64,000 bases of DNA from Trachythela sp. YZ-2020 (taxonomy: Eukaryota; Cnidaria; Anthozoa; Malacalcyonacea; Clavulariidae). The notes beneath the pieces are model-generated. The model saw only the letters and a list, made by a program, of their open reading frames with translations. It was not told where the DNA came from and searched no databases. Location: the NCBI GenBank assembly GCA_016169945.1, contig JADLSH010000111.1:1-64000 (forward strand), given 5' to 3'. Of this stretch, positions 46,004 through 55,794 are shown in pieces (positions within the stretch are counted from its first letter, which is position 1; every line of letters starts with the position of its first letter). A program made the translations under genes and the position numbers.

Positions 46004-47510
46004 AGGCGGCCCAATCTTAGGTAGAGTTGTATTTATAGTATACTATAGATTGTATTATGGTAAAAATATGTGATGAAATATATATTTAAATAAATTTACT
46101 TTTCTTGTTGTTTTGTGTTCTCCTTTTATCCTACTTTGTTTGAGCTATAGATTCATCGAAAGTTTTGCTTGATGCCTGCGGTCGACGCCGAATTCTTAAT
46201 AGAGTTAAGGCTAATTATTCGCAGCCCCGGATCCGTCGAGACAAACATGCCAATACGAAGATATTCTCCTCTGTAAGTGCTTTATTCTCAGAAAATTCGC
46301 CGGCATGCTTTAAACGCCGATCTTGTATATATAACGTGCTAACATCTCAGGCAATTTTAAATAATTTTTGATCAATAGAAATCAAAATCCCCTCTGTTAG
46401 ACGACAACGACCGAAAATATGGACACATCTATAAAGCGGCTTGGCCGCCTGGCGCATATACTCTGGAGTGAGTGCGGAGATTGATGCCAATCTGCGCACA
46501 GCATGAAAATACCAAACATATATTTCCGGTTACAGCCAGCCAATCACACGACCGTGCGGTCGTTTACATTTCAAATCGATATTCAAAAGACTATATCAAG
46601 ATGTTGTCGTCGCACCCCCCTGCAAATCTCAACGGTAGAGGAGGCCAGGTCACAGAATAAGTATATACCAGAAGTGTAACTTCATAGGGCTTTCGTGTCC
46701 TCAAATTTCCCAAAATGTACACGTCATGCACACGCCATCGTGCTTGCTTGTAAGATGGCGACGTTTGATAGCGTCAGCACGAACAACTTTTCTATCAGTG
46801 TTTTGCATTTTCTCGCGGCCTTTTCTGCCATTTTAGTAGTAATTTGTTTAACTAATTGACATACATTGCAAGGCCAATGGTTTTTTTTCATTTCCGCAAA
46901 TGTCAAGGCATGGTCAAATGGCATGAAAGCAATGACGTAATAACAAATGACGAATATCACGCCATGCACACGCCATCACAACTTGCCAGTAAGATGGCGA
47001 CCGCGGGACGAGCTTTTTACCGAAGATAGACATCTGTTCATACTTAATCTGTGGCCAGGTGGCCAAGCTGCCGATGTGTCCATTTTCGGTCGTTGTCAGT
47101 TCAACAGAGTGGATATTGGTTTAAAAATTGGTTTAAAAATTGCCCGAGATGTTAAAGTATCGTTATATATGAAAAGATCGGTGTTTGTGCTACATGCTGG
47201 CGAATTTTCTTGGAGAATAAAGCAATTTAAGAGGGAGAATATTCGTATTGGCATGTTTGTCTCGACGGATCCGGGGCTGCGAATAATTAGCCTTTAACTC
47301 CTATTAAGTATTCGGCGTCGACCGCAGGCATCAAGCAAAAACTTTCGATGAATTCATAGCTCAACAAAGTAGGGATAAAAGGAGAACACAAACAACAAGT
47401 TAGGCAAGTAAATTTTATTTAAAATATATATTTTCATCACATATTTTTACCATAATACAATCTTTATATAGTATACTATAAATACAACTCTACCCAAGAT
47501 TGGGCCGCCT
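46004..47510. mobile_element. 1.5-kb element with ~455-bp terminal inverted repeats
   Basis: Arms at about 46004-46460 and 47052-47510 are inverted copies, starting AGGCGGCCCAATCTTRGGTA. They include matching segments such as GCTTGATGCCTGCGGTCGAC and GATCCGTCGAGACAAACATG. The middle (46461-47051) holds two direct copies of CATGCACACGCCATC, each followed by AAGATGGCGAC, about 240 bases apart. No transposase is seen. It interrupts a LINE fragment. Confidence 0.8.
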
Positions 47511-47713
47511 GTGGTCTAGGAGCTATAGTAGATCGTAGATTTCTAGTAGTATATACAATTTGCAATTGCAAATACTCGGGCCAGTTATCAGTATGCAAGG
47601 ATTTAAAAACATACTTTGAGTTCGTGAAGAGGCAACCAGCTCAGTTTCAAAATGTCACTTTTACAATGTAGATGCTTTGAAATAGCAATTGTCAGTGTAA
47701 ACACTAATACCAA

Positions 47714-47984
47714 TTTGGCTAACGCTTGTTTATACCCAATTTACAACTTTGGATAACTCACATGCCTAGTTACTATTGTTCTAGTTTGCGAAAACATTGA
47801 ATAGAACAATGGTAACTAAGCATTAGAATGATCTACATGAGTGAATAGCTCTTATACATAATTCTAATGCTTAGTTACCTTTGTTCTATTCAATGTTTTC
47901 GCAAACTAGAACAATAGTAACTAGGCATGTGAGTTATCCAAAGTTGTGAATTGGGTAGCAACGATGTAAACAGCGTTAGCCAAA
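47714..47984. mobile_element. 271-bp foldback element
   Basis: Two arms of about 115-125 bp (each starting TTTGGCTAACGC) are almost exact inverted copies around a ~30-base loop near 47833-47862. The arms share GGATAACTCACATGCCTAGT and TTGCGAAAACATTGAATAG. No coding sequence. It would form a very stable hairpin. Confidence 0.9.
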
Positions 47985-48099
47985 TTTGTCTATTCATTGG
48001 AATACATTATAAAAAACACCAACCAGAAACAAAATTTTTTTGGAAATAAGAATAATTCCAATCTTCATTTATGTCTGCAATATAATTTCAGGTCCACCT

Positions 48100-48572
48100 A
48101 TGGTTTATGGTTTATGGTTTATGGTTTATGGTTTATGGTTTATGGTTTATGGTTTATGGTTTATGGTTTATGGTTTATGGTTTATGGTTTATGGTTTATG
48201 GTTTATGGTTATATAGTTTATATAGTTTATATAGTTTATATAGTTTATATAGTTTATATAGTTTATATAGTTTATATAGTTTATATAGTTTATATAGTTT
48301 ATATAGTTTATATAGTTTATATAGTTTATATAGTTTATATAGTTTATATAGTTTATATAGTTTATATAGTTTGTATAGTTTGTATAGTTTGTATAGTTTG
48401 TATAGTTTGTATAGTTTGTATAGTTTATATAGTTTATATAGTTTATATAGTTTATATAGTTTATATAGTTTATATAGTTTATAGTTTATAGTTTATAGTT
48501 TATAGTTTATAGTTTATAGTTTATAGTTTATAGTTTATAGTTTATAGTTTATAGTTTATAGTTTATAGTTTT
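48100..48572. repeat. Composite 7-bp / 9-bp / 7-bp array
   Basis: Sharp blocks occur in order: (TTTATGG)n of 7 bp at about 48100-48208; (TTTATATAG)n of 9 bp at 48209-48370; six (TTTGTATAG) units to about 48422; TTTATATAG again to about 48478; then (TTTATAG)n of 7 bp to 48572. Very few errors inside blocks. The two + strand open frames here are repeat artefacts. Confidence 0.95.
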
Positions 48573-48732
48573 TTTGTCAATGCATACAAATGATATATAA
48601 AAGGAGCGAAAACTTTTATCAGTGGAGGTGGCTCCCTACAGTAATGCATGAGATGATCGCTGGACGAGTCAAAAACGCGTGGCAGGTACATGGACTTTCC
48701 CGCGCAAATTCGACGATCAAAAACAAAACAAA

Positions 48733-49043
48733 GATATTTCCGAGGGGTGTATCACTCCAAAAAATCTCGTACACCTCGAAAAGAAATCCCTTAAAATCCC
48801 TATAAAATCCATGAAAATCCTTAAAAAAATCTCCATGAAATCCCTAAAAATCACTAAATATTCCTGAAAATCCTAGAAAATCTCTATGAAATCCCTAAAA
48901 ATCCCTACAAATCCAAAAAAAAACTCGGAAAAATCCACAAATCCCTAAAAAATCTCGAAAAATCCCCTAAAAAATCCCATGGGATTTTCAAAATCCCAAA
49001 AATCTCGTACGCTTTTTTGGAGTGATACACCCCTCGGATATTT
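48733..49043. mobile_element. 311-bp inverted-repeat element with AATCCC-rich core
   Basis: The ends are inverted copies of GATATTTCCGAGGGGTGTAT followed by CACTCCAAAAAA and TCGTAC (left 48733-48772, right 49007-49043). The centre is a degenerate repeat of about 10-12 bp on AAATCCCTA. No coding sequence. Confidence 0.75.
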
Positions 49044-50163
49044 CGCCCGGTTTTTTAAAATAATTTTTACCATTCTGAATGATTTGTAATGAAAAAACCT
49101 TTGAATAATCCTTAGGTTTATGTGACAAAGCATCAGTAACACTGATGAGTGATTTTAACTATGATACAAATATCGCTTGGATAAAAAAATCTTGATAGTA
49201 TTTAATATAAAAGTGAATTTTTCAAACATATTTTAGATATAATGTTCACTAATAAGAGTTCATTAAACATTTATTAACTATTGTATAAAAGCTGTTAAAG
49301 GTTATAAAAGTCGTGTAGTGTTACTTGCATGTTTTTTACAAGTTAAACAGTAAAAATATCACAGTTCTATGGCAAAATACCGACTTGTTCATCTTCAGCA
49401 AAATTACAAAACTAGGCAAAAATATGTCCAGCTGTACGGCTGTTGAAGCTCGTGAACTGAGTAAATGGCAGGATTCAATTGGACTTAAATGGATGTAACC
49501 CTTCACAGTAATTCTTGGTTGTCCATGGCTCTCAAATATATTGAATAAACGTCAAAATCAACAGATAAAAACAACATTTGCCACTCGCAAGCACATCTTG
49601 CGCCCGCAAACTATCATTCACTAGTCAGCGACGTTTTTATGTAGGGAAAATGTCGTCAAGTTGTTGACCCAATTTTTTACCTTTATATGCGTTTTACTCT
49701 TTAGTTTCATCGTAACCTATCTTCAAATTTTGAGCACAAATTTTAATTTTGGTAAATTTTATATATTTCAATTTAAAAAAAAATCGCCAGTGTAGCATAG
49801 CATTTTAGTAAACAATTTCCGACTCTTAGAATGTTGCTCAATATATGGGTACAATTTTTGTTTTCTAACAAGTAACAGTTCTTCAAAAGATTCAATCTAA
49901 ATCATAAATTTACCGTATTTCAGAAATTGTAGGGAGCCACCTTAAGTTGTAAATTTCGTCCAAAACTCAAGTTTCAGCCTATGCTGGGCGGGCGCCATTA
50001 TGTTTTGTTTTTGAGCCATGTCCAGAAGTCGGAACTTAGCTCAAATTTGATTGGTTCATAATGATTACAGATTTTTGAACTGTGATTACAGATTTTTACA
50101 TCGTGATTACAAAAAATTTCTATCTACATTATTGTTATTTTAATCTCCTATATTTCACTTTAG
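49044..50163. other. Intron-like DNA, no gene seen
   Basis: AT-rich sequence without recognisable coding or repeat features; it precedes the TTCACTTTAG acceptor at 50163. Confidence 0.5.
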
Positions 50164-50256
50164 GTTGGTAGTGTTTTGGTGCTGGTTCTACAGGCCCAGA
50201 GGGTGATGGTAGTGGTCGTTGTAGCTGTAAACCACAGTATGTATGTTTGAAATATG
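50164..50256 (+). pseudogene. Laminin-type EGF exon fragment
   Basis: After the CACTTTAG acceptor, the frame CFGAGSTGPEGDGSGRCSCK has the G.GS.GCDPETGRC-like spacing of an LE module. A TAG lies two codons before the first Cys in this frame, so one indel is likely close to the acceptor. The frame continues as PQYVCLKYERCTVDN, and a GTATGT at about 50238 could be a donor, so the end is uncertain. Confidence 0.6.
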
Positions 50257-50314
50257 AGCGTTGTACTGTTGATAATATGATTAACCGAGATGTATCGAGT
50301 CTACACGCAACAGA

Positions 50315-50474
50315 CAAGGTTCTTTCGGTGATAACTGTAATCCAGGCAATGGTCAGTGTCGATGTAAAGATAACTTTTCCGGGACATCCTGTAACCGTTG
50401 TAGACAGGTTTTTATGGCTTCCCTGACTGACAAGAGTGCGGATGTGACCCTGCTCGTGTACGACCATTGCCTGG
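50315..50474 (+). pseudogene. Laminin-type EGF module, last exon seen
   Basis: The sequence NCNPGNGQCRCKDNFSGTSC then NRCRQ forms one LE module. After a one-base shift in the GGTTTTTATGG run, GFYGFPD*QECGCDPARVRP follows, with TGA where Cys (TGC/TGT) is expected. It therefore carries one frameshift and one nonsense change. It is the most 3' trace of the laminin-type gene; after it the decamer arrays begin. Confidence 0.65.
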
Positions 50475-50757
50475 ATGACCATTGGGAGATTGCAACTCAT
50501 AAAATACGGTATTAGAATTGTTAACTTAAAGGTTATACTTAAAAGACTACTACTATACTTGCCCGATAAAATCTATAAGAAATCGACGAACCTCTCTAGT
50601 ACGGACACCAAAGAGATACAGCAAGATGCCCGTATTAGCGAGATATCTGTTTTTATTGAGGTCGTCATAATGACGTCACCTTTAACAACTGCAGATGAGA
50701 ACTACATACTTGAGGTATTATAGAGGTATTTCGACATTTTGAGCAAATGCCTTTCCA

Positions 50758-51004
50758 AGAACCATAGAACCATAGAACCATAGAACCATAGAACTACAGA
50801 ACCACGGAACTACAGAACCACGGAACCACGGAATCATGGAACCATGGAACCATGGAACCGTAGAACCATAGAACCATAGAACTACAGAATTACAGAACCA
50901 TAGAACCATAGAACCATGGAACCATGGAACTATGGTTCTATGGTTCTATGGTTCTGTAGTTCTATGGTTCTATGGTTCGGTAGTTCTATGGTTCTATGGC
51001 TCTA
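50758..51004. repeat. 10-bp array with orientation switch
   Basis: (GAACCATAGA)n with TAC and TGG variants runs to about 50930, then inverts to (TATGGTTCTA)n up to 51004. The two halves are complementary, so the array could fold into a long hairpin. It abuts the 5'-truncated LINE at 51005. Confidence 0.95.
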
Positions 51005-51116
51005 TGTGATGAATTGGAAATTTTATGGTTAGAAGTGAGCCATCAAAGAATGCAACCTATTCTTCTTGCTGGCGTTTATCGTCCACCCGATACTGATAGT
51101 TTAACTGACATTAAGC

Positions 51117-51702
51117 TTGAGAACAGTTTGTCACAGATATTACTCGGGAAAGGAATTTTATGCACTCGGTGATTTTAATGTAAATATGCTGGATTCTTCA
51201 TTGTTGAATCATAGAATCGTTGAAGGTTTACATGGTATGTCAATGTCGCAACTTGTGACAAGTATAACTAGACCAATAAGTGGCACCTGCCTAGACCATA
51301 CATGGGCATCAACAGAAGATAATGTTCTCCAAGTTAAAGTTCCCAACATTGGACTCTCTGATCATTTTCCCGTCTGTCTAATACGTAAAGTGAGCAGTGG
51401 TTTGACTAAAGGAAAAGGACATTTAACCATCAAGTACCGGTGTTTTAAAAACTTTGATATCGCGAAATTTCAGGAGGACTTGAGCAGAGTGCCCTGGGAT
51501 AGTATCGGAGCTATTGACACTGACCCTGATTTAGCATTGGACACATTTGAAAAACTTTTCAACGAGGTAGTTGATATTCACGCTCCTCTTATGGAACGTC
51601 GTGTAAAATCACATAAACAACCGCCGTGGATGTCCGAAGATATTTTATTCGCAATGAAAAGACGTGACTTACCATTGAAGAAGGCAATTTCAACATCTGG
51701 GG
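51117..51702 (+). pseudogene. LINE endonuclease C-terminal half and linker
   Basis: The frame carries ALGDFNVNMLDSS, the metal-binding GDFN of the EEP fold, then CLDHTWAS and VKVPNIGLSDHFPVCLI with the catalytic SDH. A linker (YRCFKNFDIAKFQEDLSRVP; PPWMSEDILFAMKRRD) follows, as in CR1/Rex-type LINEs. The first ~120 endonuclease residues are lost or lie in another frame upstream. The frame runs into the MITE at its 3' end. Confidence 0.85.
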
Positions 51703-51945
51703 CCGGTTGTTAAAAAGCCGGTTAACGCTAACCCCGGGTTAAATTTTAATCTGCTGTTCTGGTTTGTATACTTCTACATGTTTGTTTATTTCAACACTAT
51801 ACAAACAAAAACTTCTATCGCCCAGTACAAGGTTGATAGAAAAAAGTATTCATATTAATATTTAATATAACCGATGTCAGGAAACTTGTATGAAAGTTAC
51901 CACTAACCCAGGGTTAAGTTAACCGGCTTTTGAACAACCGGCAGC
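51703..51945. mobile_element. MITE A, GGGGCCGGTTGTT family
   Basis: About 243 bp with inverted ends: left GGCCGGTTGTTAAAAAGCCG then GTTAACGCTAACCCCGGG; right end the reverse of GCCGGTTGTTCAAAAGCCGG then TTAACTTAACCCTGGG. No coding sequence. It interrupts the LINE endonuclease linker. It shares its outermost 11-13 bases with the MITE at 57071. Confidence 0.85.
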
Positions 51946-52351
51946 TGGGAAAGAACAACGCAGTACGGAAGAGTGGTCACAATATCGTCGTCAAGCACGG
52001 AACGCGGTTGTTTGGGGGATTAATAATAGAAAGCGAGAGTACTACCGAGCTTCAATCGAGGAAAGTAAAGATCAACCTCAGAGAATGTGGAATTCGATCA
52101 ACGACATTCTAAAGCGTGGCAAGAAAACTATCTCGCCTAAATCTATCAAATTAGACGGGAAAGAAATTCTTGGAATTAAATATTACTTTTCGACCATTAC
52201 TGATAAGTTTATACCACCAAAGAAACGGACAGACTGTGGCAGTTTTAGTACTCATTGGCGAAAGACTTCCTGAAGACGCTCAGTTCAAAATATCTCCTGT
52301 TTCAGAGCCATTCGTAAGAAAATACTTACTGAATTTGAACAGTGTTGGTCA

Positions 52352-53085
52352 TTGTTGTTCATTCTTTACACGAATGATTTACCTCAACTTTTGAATGACA
52401 CTGAGATTGACCTATATGCAGACGATGCTACACAATATGTTTCTGGAGATAGCTTACATGACGTGGAACAAAAATTGAGTGATGATTTGCAACCAGTGGT
52501 AAAATGGGCAGAAAATAACAGGCTGGCGATCAACACTGAGAAAACGAAAACCATGGTTATTGGAAGTAAGTTCAAGGAAATCTTAATCTAGAACTTTATG
52601 GCTCTCCGATTATGACCACAAATAACGAGAAATTGTTAGGAGTTCAATTTGACCAAAATTTGAACTGGAATAGCCATATTAACTACTTGTGCAAAAGAAT
52701 CTCACAACGACTCGGCATTCTCCGTCGTATAAGACATTTTCTACCTTTGCGTGCAAGACTGGCTTTCTACATTTGTCTAATTCTATCACTTACAGACTAT
52801 TGCTGTGTTGTCTGGGGAAACACCTTCCAAAAGAACTTGGACAAAATTTTAAAATTGCAGAAAAGAGCAGCACGGTTAATTCTTGAAACTGACAGGAAAG
52901 CGCATTCATTACCGTTGTTTCTACAGCTTGGATGGTTACCCATCGATGAACGCATCACGTATTTCCGTTGTCTACTGGTTTTCAAAACATTAAATAACTT
53001 AGCTCCTGGTTACAAGAAGAATTTACTAATTCTTTTCAAAACTGTACATAGTCAAAACACAAGAGGATCAACTTGTACTTCCTAA
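52352..53085 (+). pseudogene. LINE reverse transcriptase palm and thumb remnant
   Basis: Two consecutive frames. 52352-52591 has LFILYTNDLPQLL then IDLYADDATQYV, the catalytic motif C with both Asp, and NNRLAINTEKTKTMVIGSK. 52612-53085 has NEKLLGVQFDQNLNWNSHIN, ISQRLGILRRIR and CCVVWGNTFQKNLDKILKLQ, the thumb, ending in FKTLNNLAPGY, a usual C-terminal signature. One frameshift and a TAG separate them. Confidence 0.85.
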
Positions 53086-53316
53086 AGTTAGCACCAATTC
53101 TGGTAAGCGCTCATTCTCGTTCCTGGCTTCCAGTGATTGTAACTCCTTAGACATATTTATTTATTTATTATTATTTAATAGTTTATTAAAAACCTCTTGC
53201 AGTATTAAACTGAATTACAGGTAATATCATAGTAAAATTAAAATTATATAAACATCAACAATATTCGATATACAAGACTATGTTATGGACAGATAAAAAA
53301 TTAATTAAAATCTTCC

Positions 53317-54706
53317 CTAAATTTTTACAAAGTTCTGAAATCGATCAGTTCGAATTATTGTTGGTCTGTCTATTCTTTCAGTTCTCAAAGAGTAGGTGTG
53401 GTTCAGGATAGGGAGCTGATTGTGGATAAGAGGGTAAAGCGGATTGCCTGGTTTAATATTTGCAACAAATTTCTTACAAGCTGCATCTCTACGAACACTA
53501 AGAGGCTGAATACCCGCCAAGGATAAAGCTTCTACATACGAGGAGGACGGATAGATAATTGCCAATGCACGTCTTTGAACTCTTTCCAGATCGTTGCTTA
53601 ACATTTGTGGGAGATTTGCAAAAACTACCGAAGCATACTCCATCACTGATCTAATAATAGCACAATATACAGTCACAATATCCACACTAGAAACACCAAT
53701 CTTCTTCAATTTTCTCAAGGCATATAATCTTTTGTTAGCTTTCTTTATTATATAGTCACAATGCAAAGACCATGTTAAATCACTAGATAGATAAACTCCA
53801 AGTAGCTTGAACCCTGATACAACTTCAATTTGTATACCATCGGTAACGATAGGTTGCCATTCAATGGCATTGTACTGAAGGAAATCAACAATCATGTCTT
53901 TACATTTCTCTGGATTTAATTTCATGTTATTATGCCGAGAAAATGTTTGGATATCAGAAACAGTAAATTTCATCAGTGAAGGAGAATTTCTCGGGACATT
54001 CTCCATGGTAGTTAGATCGTCAACAAATTTAGCTCTTGGGCCCCATGTAGATATAAGATCATTGACCATAACAGCAAAAAGTATCGGGGCAAGCTTAGTC
54101 CCTTGAGGAATACCCCCATTGATATTTTGTACAATAGATGTTGAATTACCAATGCGTACAAACTGAGATCTCTCTAGGAGAAATGAACCAATCCACCTTA
54201 ACAGGCTATTGTGGATGTTAAATTTAGATAACTTTGCCAACAGGATCCTGTGATCTATCAAATCAAATCCTTTGCAAAAATCAGCAAAGAACAATCTCAG
54301 TGAACAGTTACCCTTATCCAGGGCCTCTAAGGCTAAGTGAAGGATATATACTATGGCTTGTTCAGTAGATTTCCCCGCTACAGCAAATTGTTTATTATCC
54401 AGTTGAGGTAGTATGGTAGGGAAAACTCTAGTTAAGGTAAAATCTTCCATTACTTTGGCAATCTGACATGTCAATGATATAGGTCTAATATCCTTTTCGA
54501 TGGCATTAGGTGGTCTTTTCTTGGGAATTGGGGTAACAGCAGCACACTTGAGTAAGGGTGGTAAATAACCTTCACGTAAGGATGCATTATAAATGTCTGC
54601 GATAGTATTGTCTGGAGTGAAATTACTTATGTTCTGTTGACGGTTAATTGAATCTAAATCATAACGAATTTGCTCGATGGCTTGTTTGTTAGAACATAGT
54701 CCCTAT
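53317..54706 (-). CDS. LINE reverse transcriptase, open frame of ~460 codons
   Basis: Read leftwards, the frame opens at about 54706 (CSNKQAIEQIRYDLDSINRQ), ahead of the first Met at 54474, and continues with LREGYLPPLLKCAAVTPIPK and RPISLTCQIAKVMEDF (RT fingers). Then come motif A (LFFADFCKGFDLIDH), motif B (GGIPQGTKLAPILFAV), motif C as KFVDDL with both Asp, and NNMKLNPEKCKDM. The thumb has GFKLLGVYLSSDLTWSLHCD and SVMEYASVVFANLP. It ends at 53317 after RTDRFQNFVKI. Palm and thumb are undisturbed, unlike the other LINEs in the window, but no endonuclease is attached, so autonomous movement is unlikely. Confidence 0.88.
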
Positions 54707-54873
54707 AACAGTGTCTGGAAACGCATCTAAAGCTTTTGTTCTATGTTTTTGTTCATGTTTGTGCACCTTCACGCTCAGTAAACACATTGTTCTCTTAGCA
54801 TAATGAAGGAAGCAGCCAATAAAATCCGTGCAGCTGAATATTAACATTTGGAAAACAAAGAAAACGTGCACTC

Positions 54874-55413
54874 TCAGTACACCCTCAACATCAACCCACG
54901 AACATGGCTATTAACTTTCAAGTTTGCCGCGTTTCCAGACACTGTATTATAGGGACTATGGTTAGAATGAACTTTGCTTAGAAGTTTAGATTCAGTGATT
55001 ACGATGTTTAATTTGAGACCCTCGATTTCAGTTGATAAATTACTAAACGTGTAGGTACATTGATTGTTTGCCGTATTCGTGGCATCAGCCATATATGCCC
55101 CGGCATTTTCACATACTTCTGTTTGAGTAGCGGTATCAACAAGATCCTTTTTAGACAAAATCGCGGAAAATTCGTTTAGCAATTTAGCTGTAGAATGATA
55201 GAGCTTATCTACAATCCCATATACACCATCAATTTTATTCTTTATCGCTTTTATTTCGGTTGTAGACTGATGATAACAATTAGAGCATTCACTAGAGTTA
55301 TTATTTTTTTTGTCAATGTCACGCGATTCTCCCGTCGAGGATCTTATGAATAAACTGTCCGGTGCAATGTTTGTTTGATCAACACGGTCTATATACATAC
55401 GTAGTGCGTCCAC
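54874..55413 (-). CDS. Possible LINE ORF1-like protein
   Basis: A 179-codon frame just upstream of the RT on the same strand. It is hydrophilic; a middle part (KAIKNKIDGVYGIVDKLYHS; LLNEFSAILSKKDL) and a later part (NLSTEIEGLKLNIVITESKL) look helical and perhaps coiled, as in LINE ORF1 proteins. I see no RNA-binding domain or CCHC knuckle. Its last ~25 codons overlap the inverted repeat and may be a rearranged end. Assignment rests mainly on position. Confidence 0.45.
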   Translation of the reverse strand: MDALRMYIDRVDQTNIAPDSLFIRSSTGESRDIDKKNNNSSECSNCYHQSTTEIKAIKNKIDGVYGIVDKLYHSTAKLLNEFSAILSKKDLVDTATQTEVCENAGAYMADATNTANNQCTYTFSNLSTEIEGLKLNIVITESKLLSKVHSNHSPYNTVSGNAANLKVNSHVRGLMLRVY

Positions 55414-55617
55414 ACTTTCTCAATTTAGGAATGCTTATTTAAATAACTATATATAGTAGCAACTAGAATAACTTAATATTTATCTAACTTAATTAATTAT
55501 AGTACTAATCAGCTAACAGTTTGTTTTTTGAAACATAATAGTGCATTATTATGTTACTAATAGAAAATAACCATAATAGAAAATATTATAAACATAATAG
55601 AAAATAAAGTGCATTAT

Positions 55618-55637
55618 TATTATTATTATTATTAATT
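55618..55637. repeat. Short (ATT)n microsatellite
   Basis: Six ATT units between the minus-strand LINE region and the next decamer array. Confidence 0.9.
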
Positions 55638-55794
55638 AGAACCATAGAACCATAGAACTACAGAACCACAGAACCATAGAACCATAGAACCATAGAACCA
55701 TAGAACCATAGAACCATAGAACCATAGAACTACAGAACCACAGAACCATAGAACCATAGAACCATAGAACCATAGAACTATAGAACTATAGAAC
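55638..55794. repeat. 10-bp GAACCATAGA array, block 2
   Basis: About sixteen decamer units with GAACTACAGA and GAACCACAGA variants. It ends at the TIR element starting at 55795. Confidence 0.95.

Larger units (their letters stand above)
51005..53145 (+). mobile_element. 5'-truncated LINE with internal RT deletion and a nested MITE
   Basis: The + strand element begins in mid-endonuclease (LCDELEILWLEV, then LLAGVYRPPDTDS), right at the decamer array. It contains the second half of the endonuclease, a MITE (51703-51945), an RT finger remnant, a palm with YADD and a thumb. Motifs between the fingers and motif C are missing: the frame jumps near 52345 from the ISPVSEPFV region to LFILYTNDLPQLL, implying loss of roughly 400 bases. 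Broken in several frames, hence inactive. Jockey/CR1-like. Confidence 0.85.
53147..55440 (-). mobile_element. LINE on minus strand lacking an endonuclease
   Basis: The 3' end lies at an ATTT/ATTA-rich tail (53147-53180), tail to tail with the + strand LINE. The RT frame covers 54706-53317; a separate 179-codon frame with ORF1 character lies upstream (55413-54874). The endonuclease normally found between them is missing. A 34-bp inverted repeat (54690-54722 and 54922-54955) brackets the junction, so a rearrangement has occurred there. Confidence 0.75.

Noticed and set aside
48100..48208. TTTATGG units as interstitial telomere repeats
   Set aside because: The unit lacks the GGG run of TTAGGG-like telomeres and belongs with the neighbouring TTTATAG arrays.
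48100..48491. Frames of YIVYIVYIV and YSLYSLYSL type
   Set aside because: Products of 9-bp units, which are in frame by definition; pure microsatellite.
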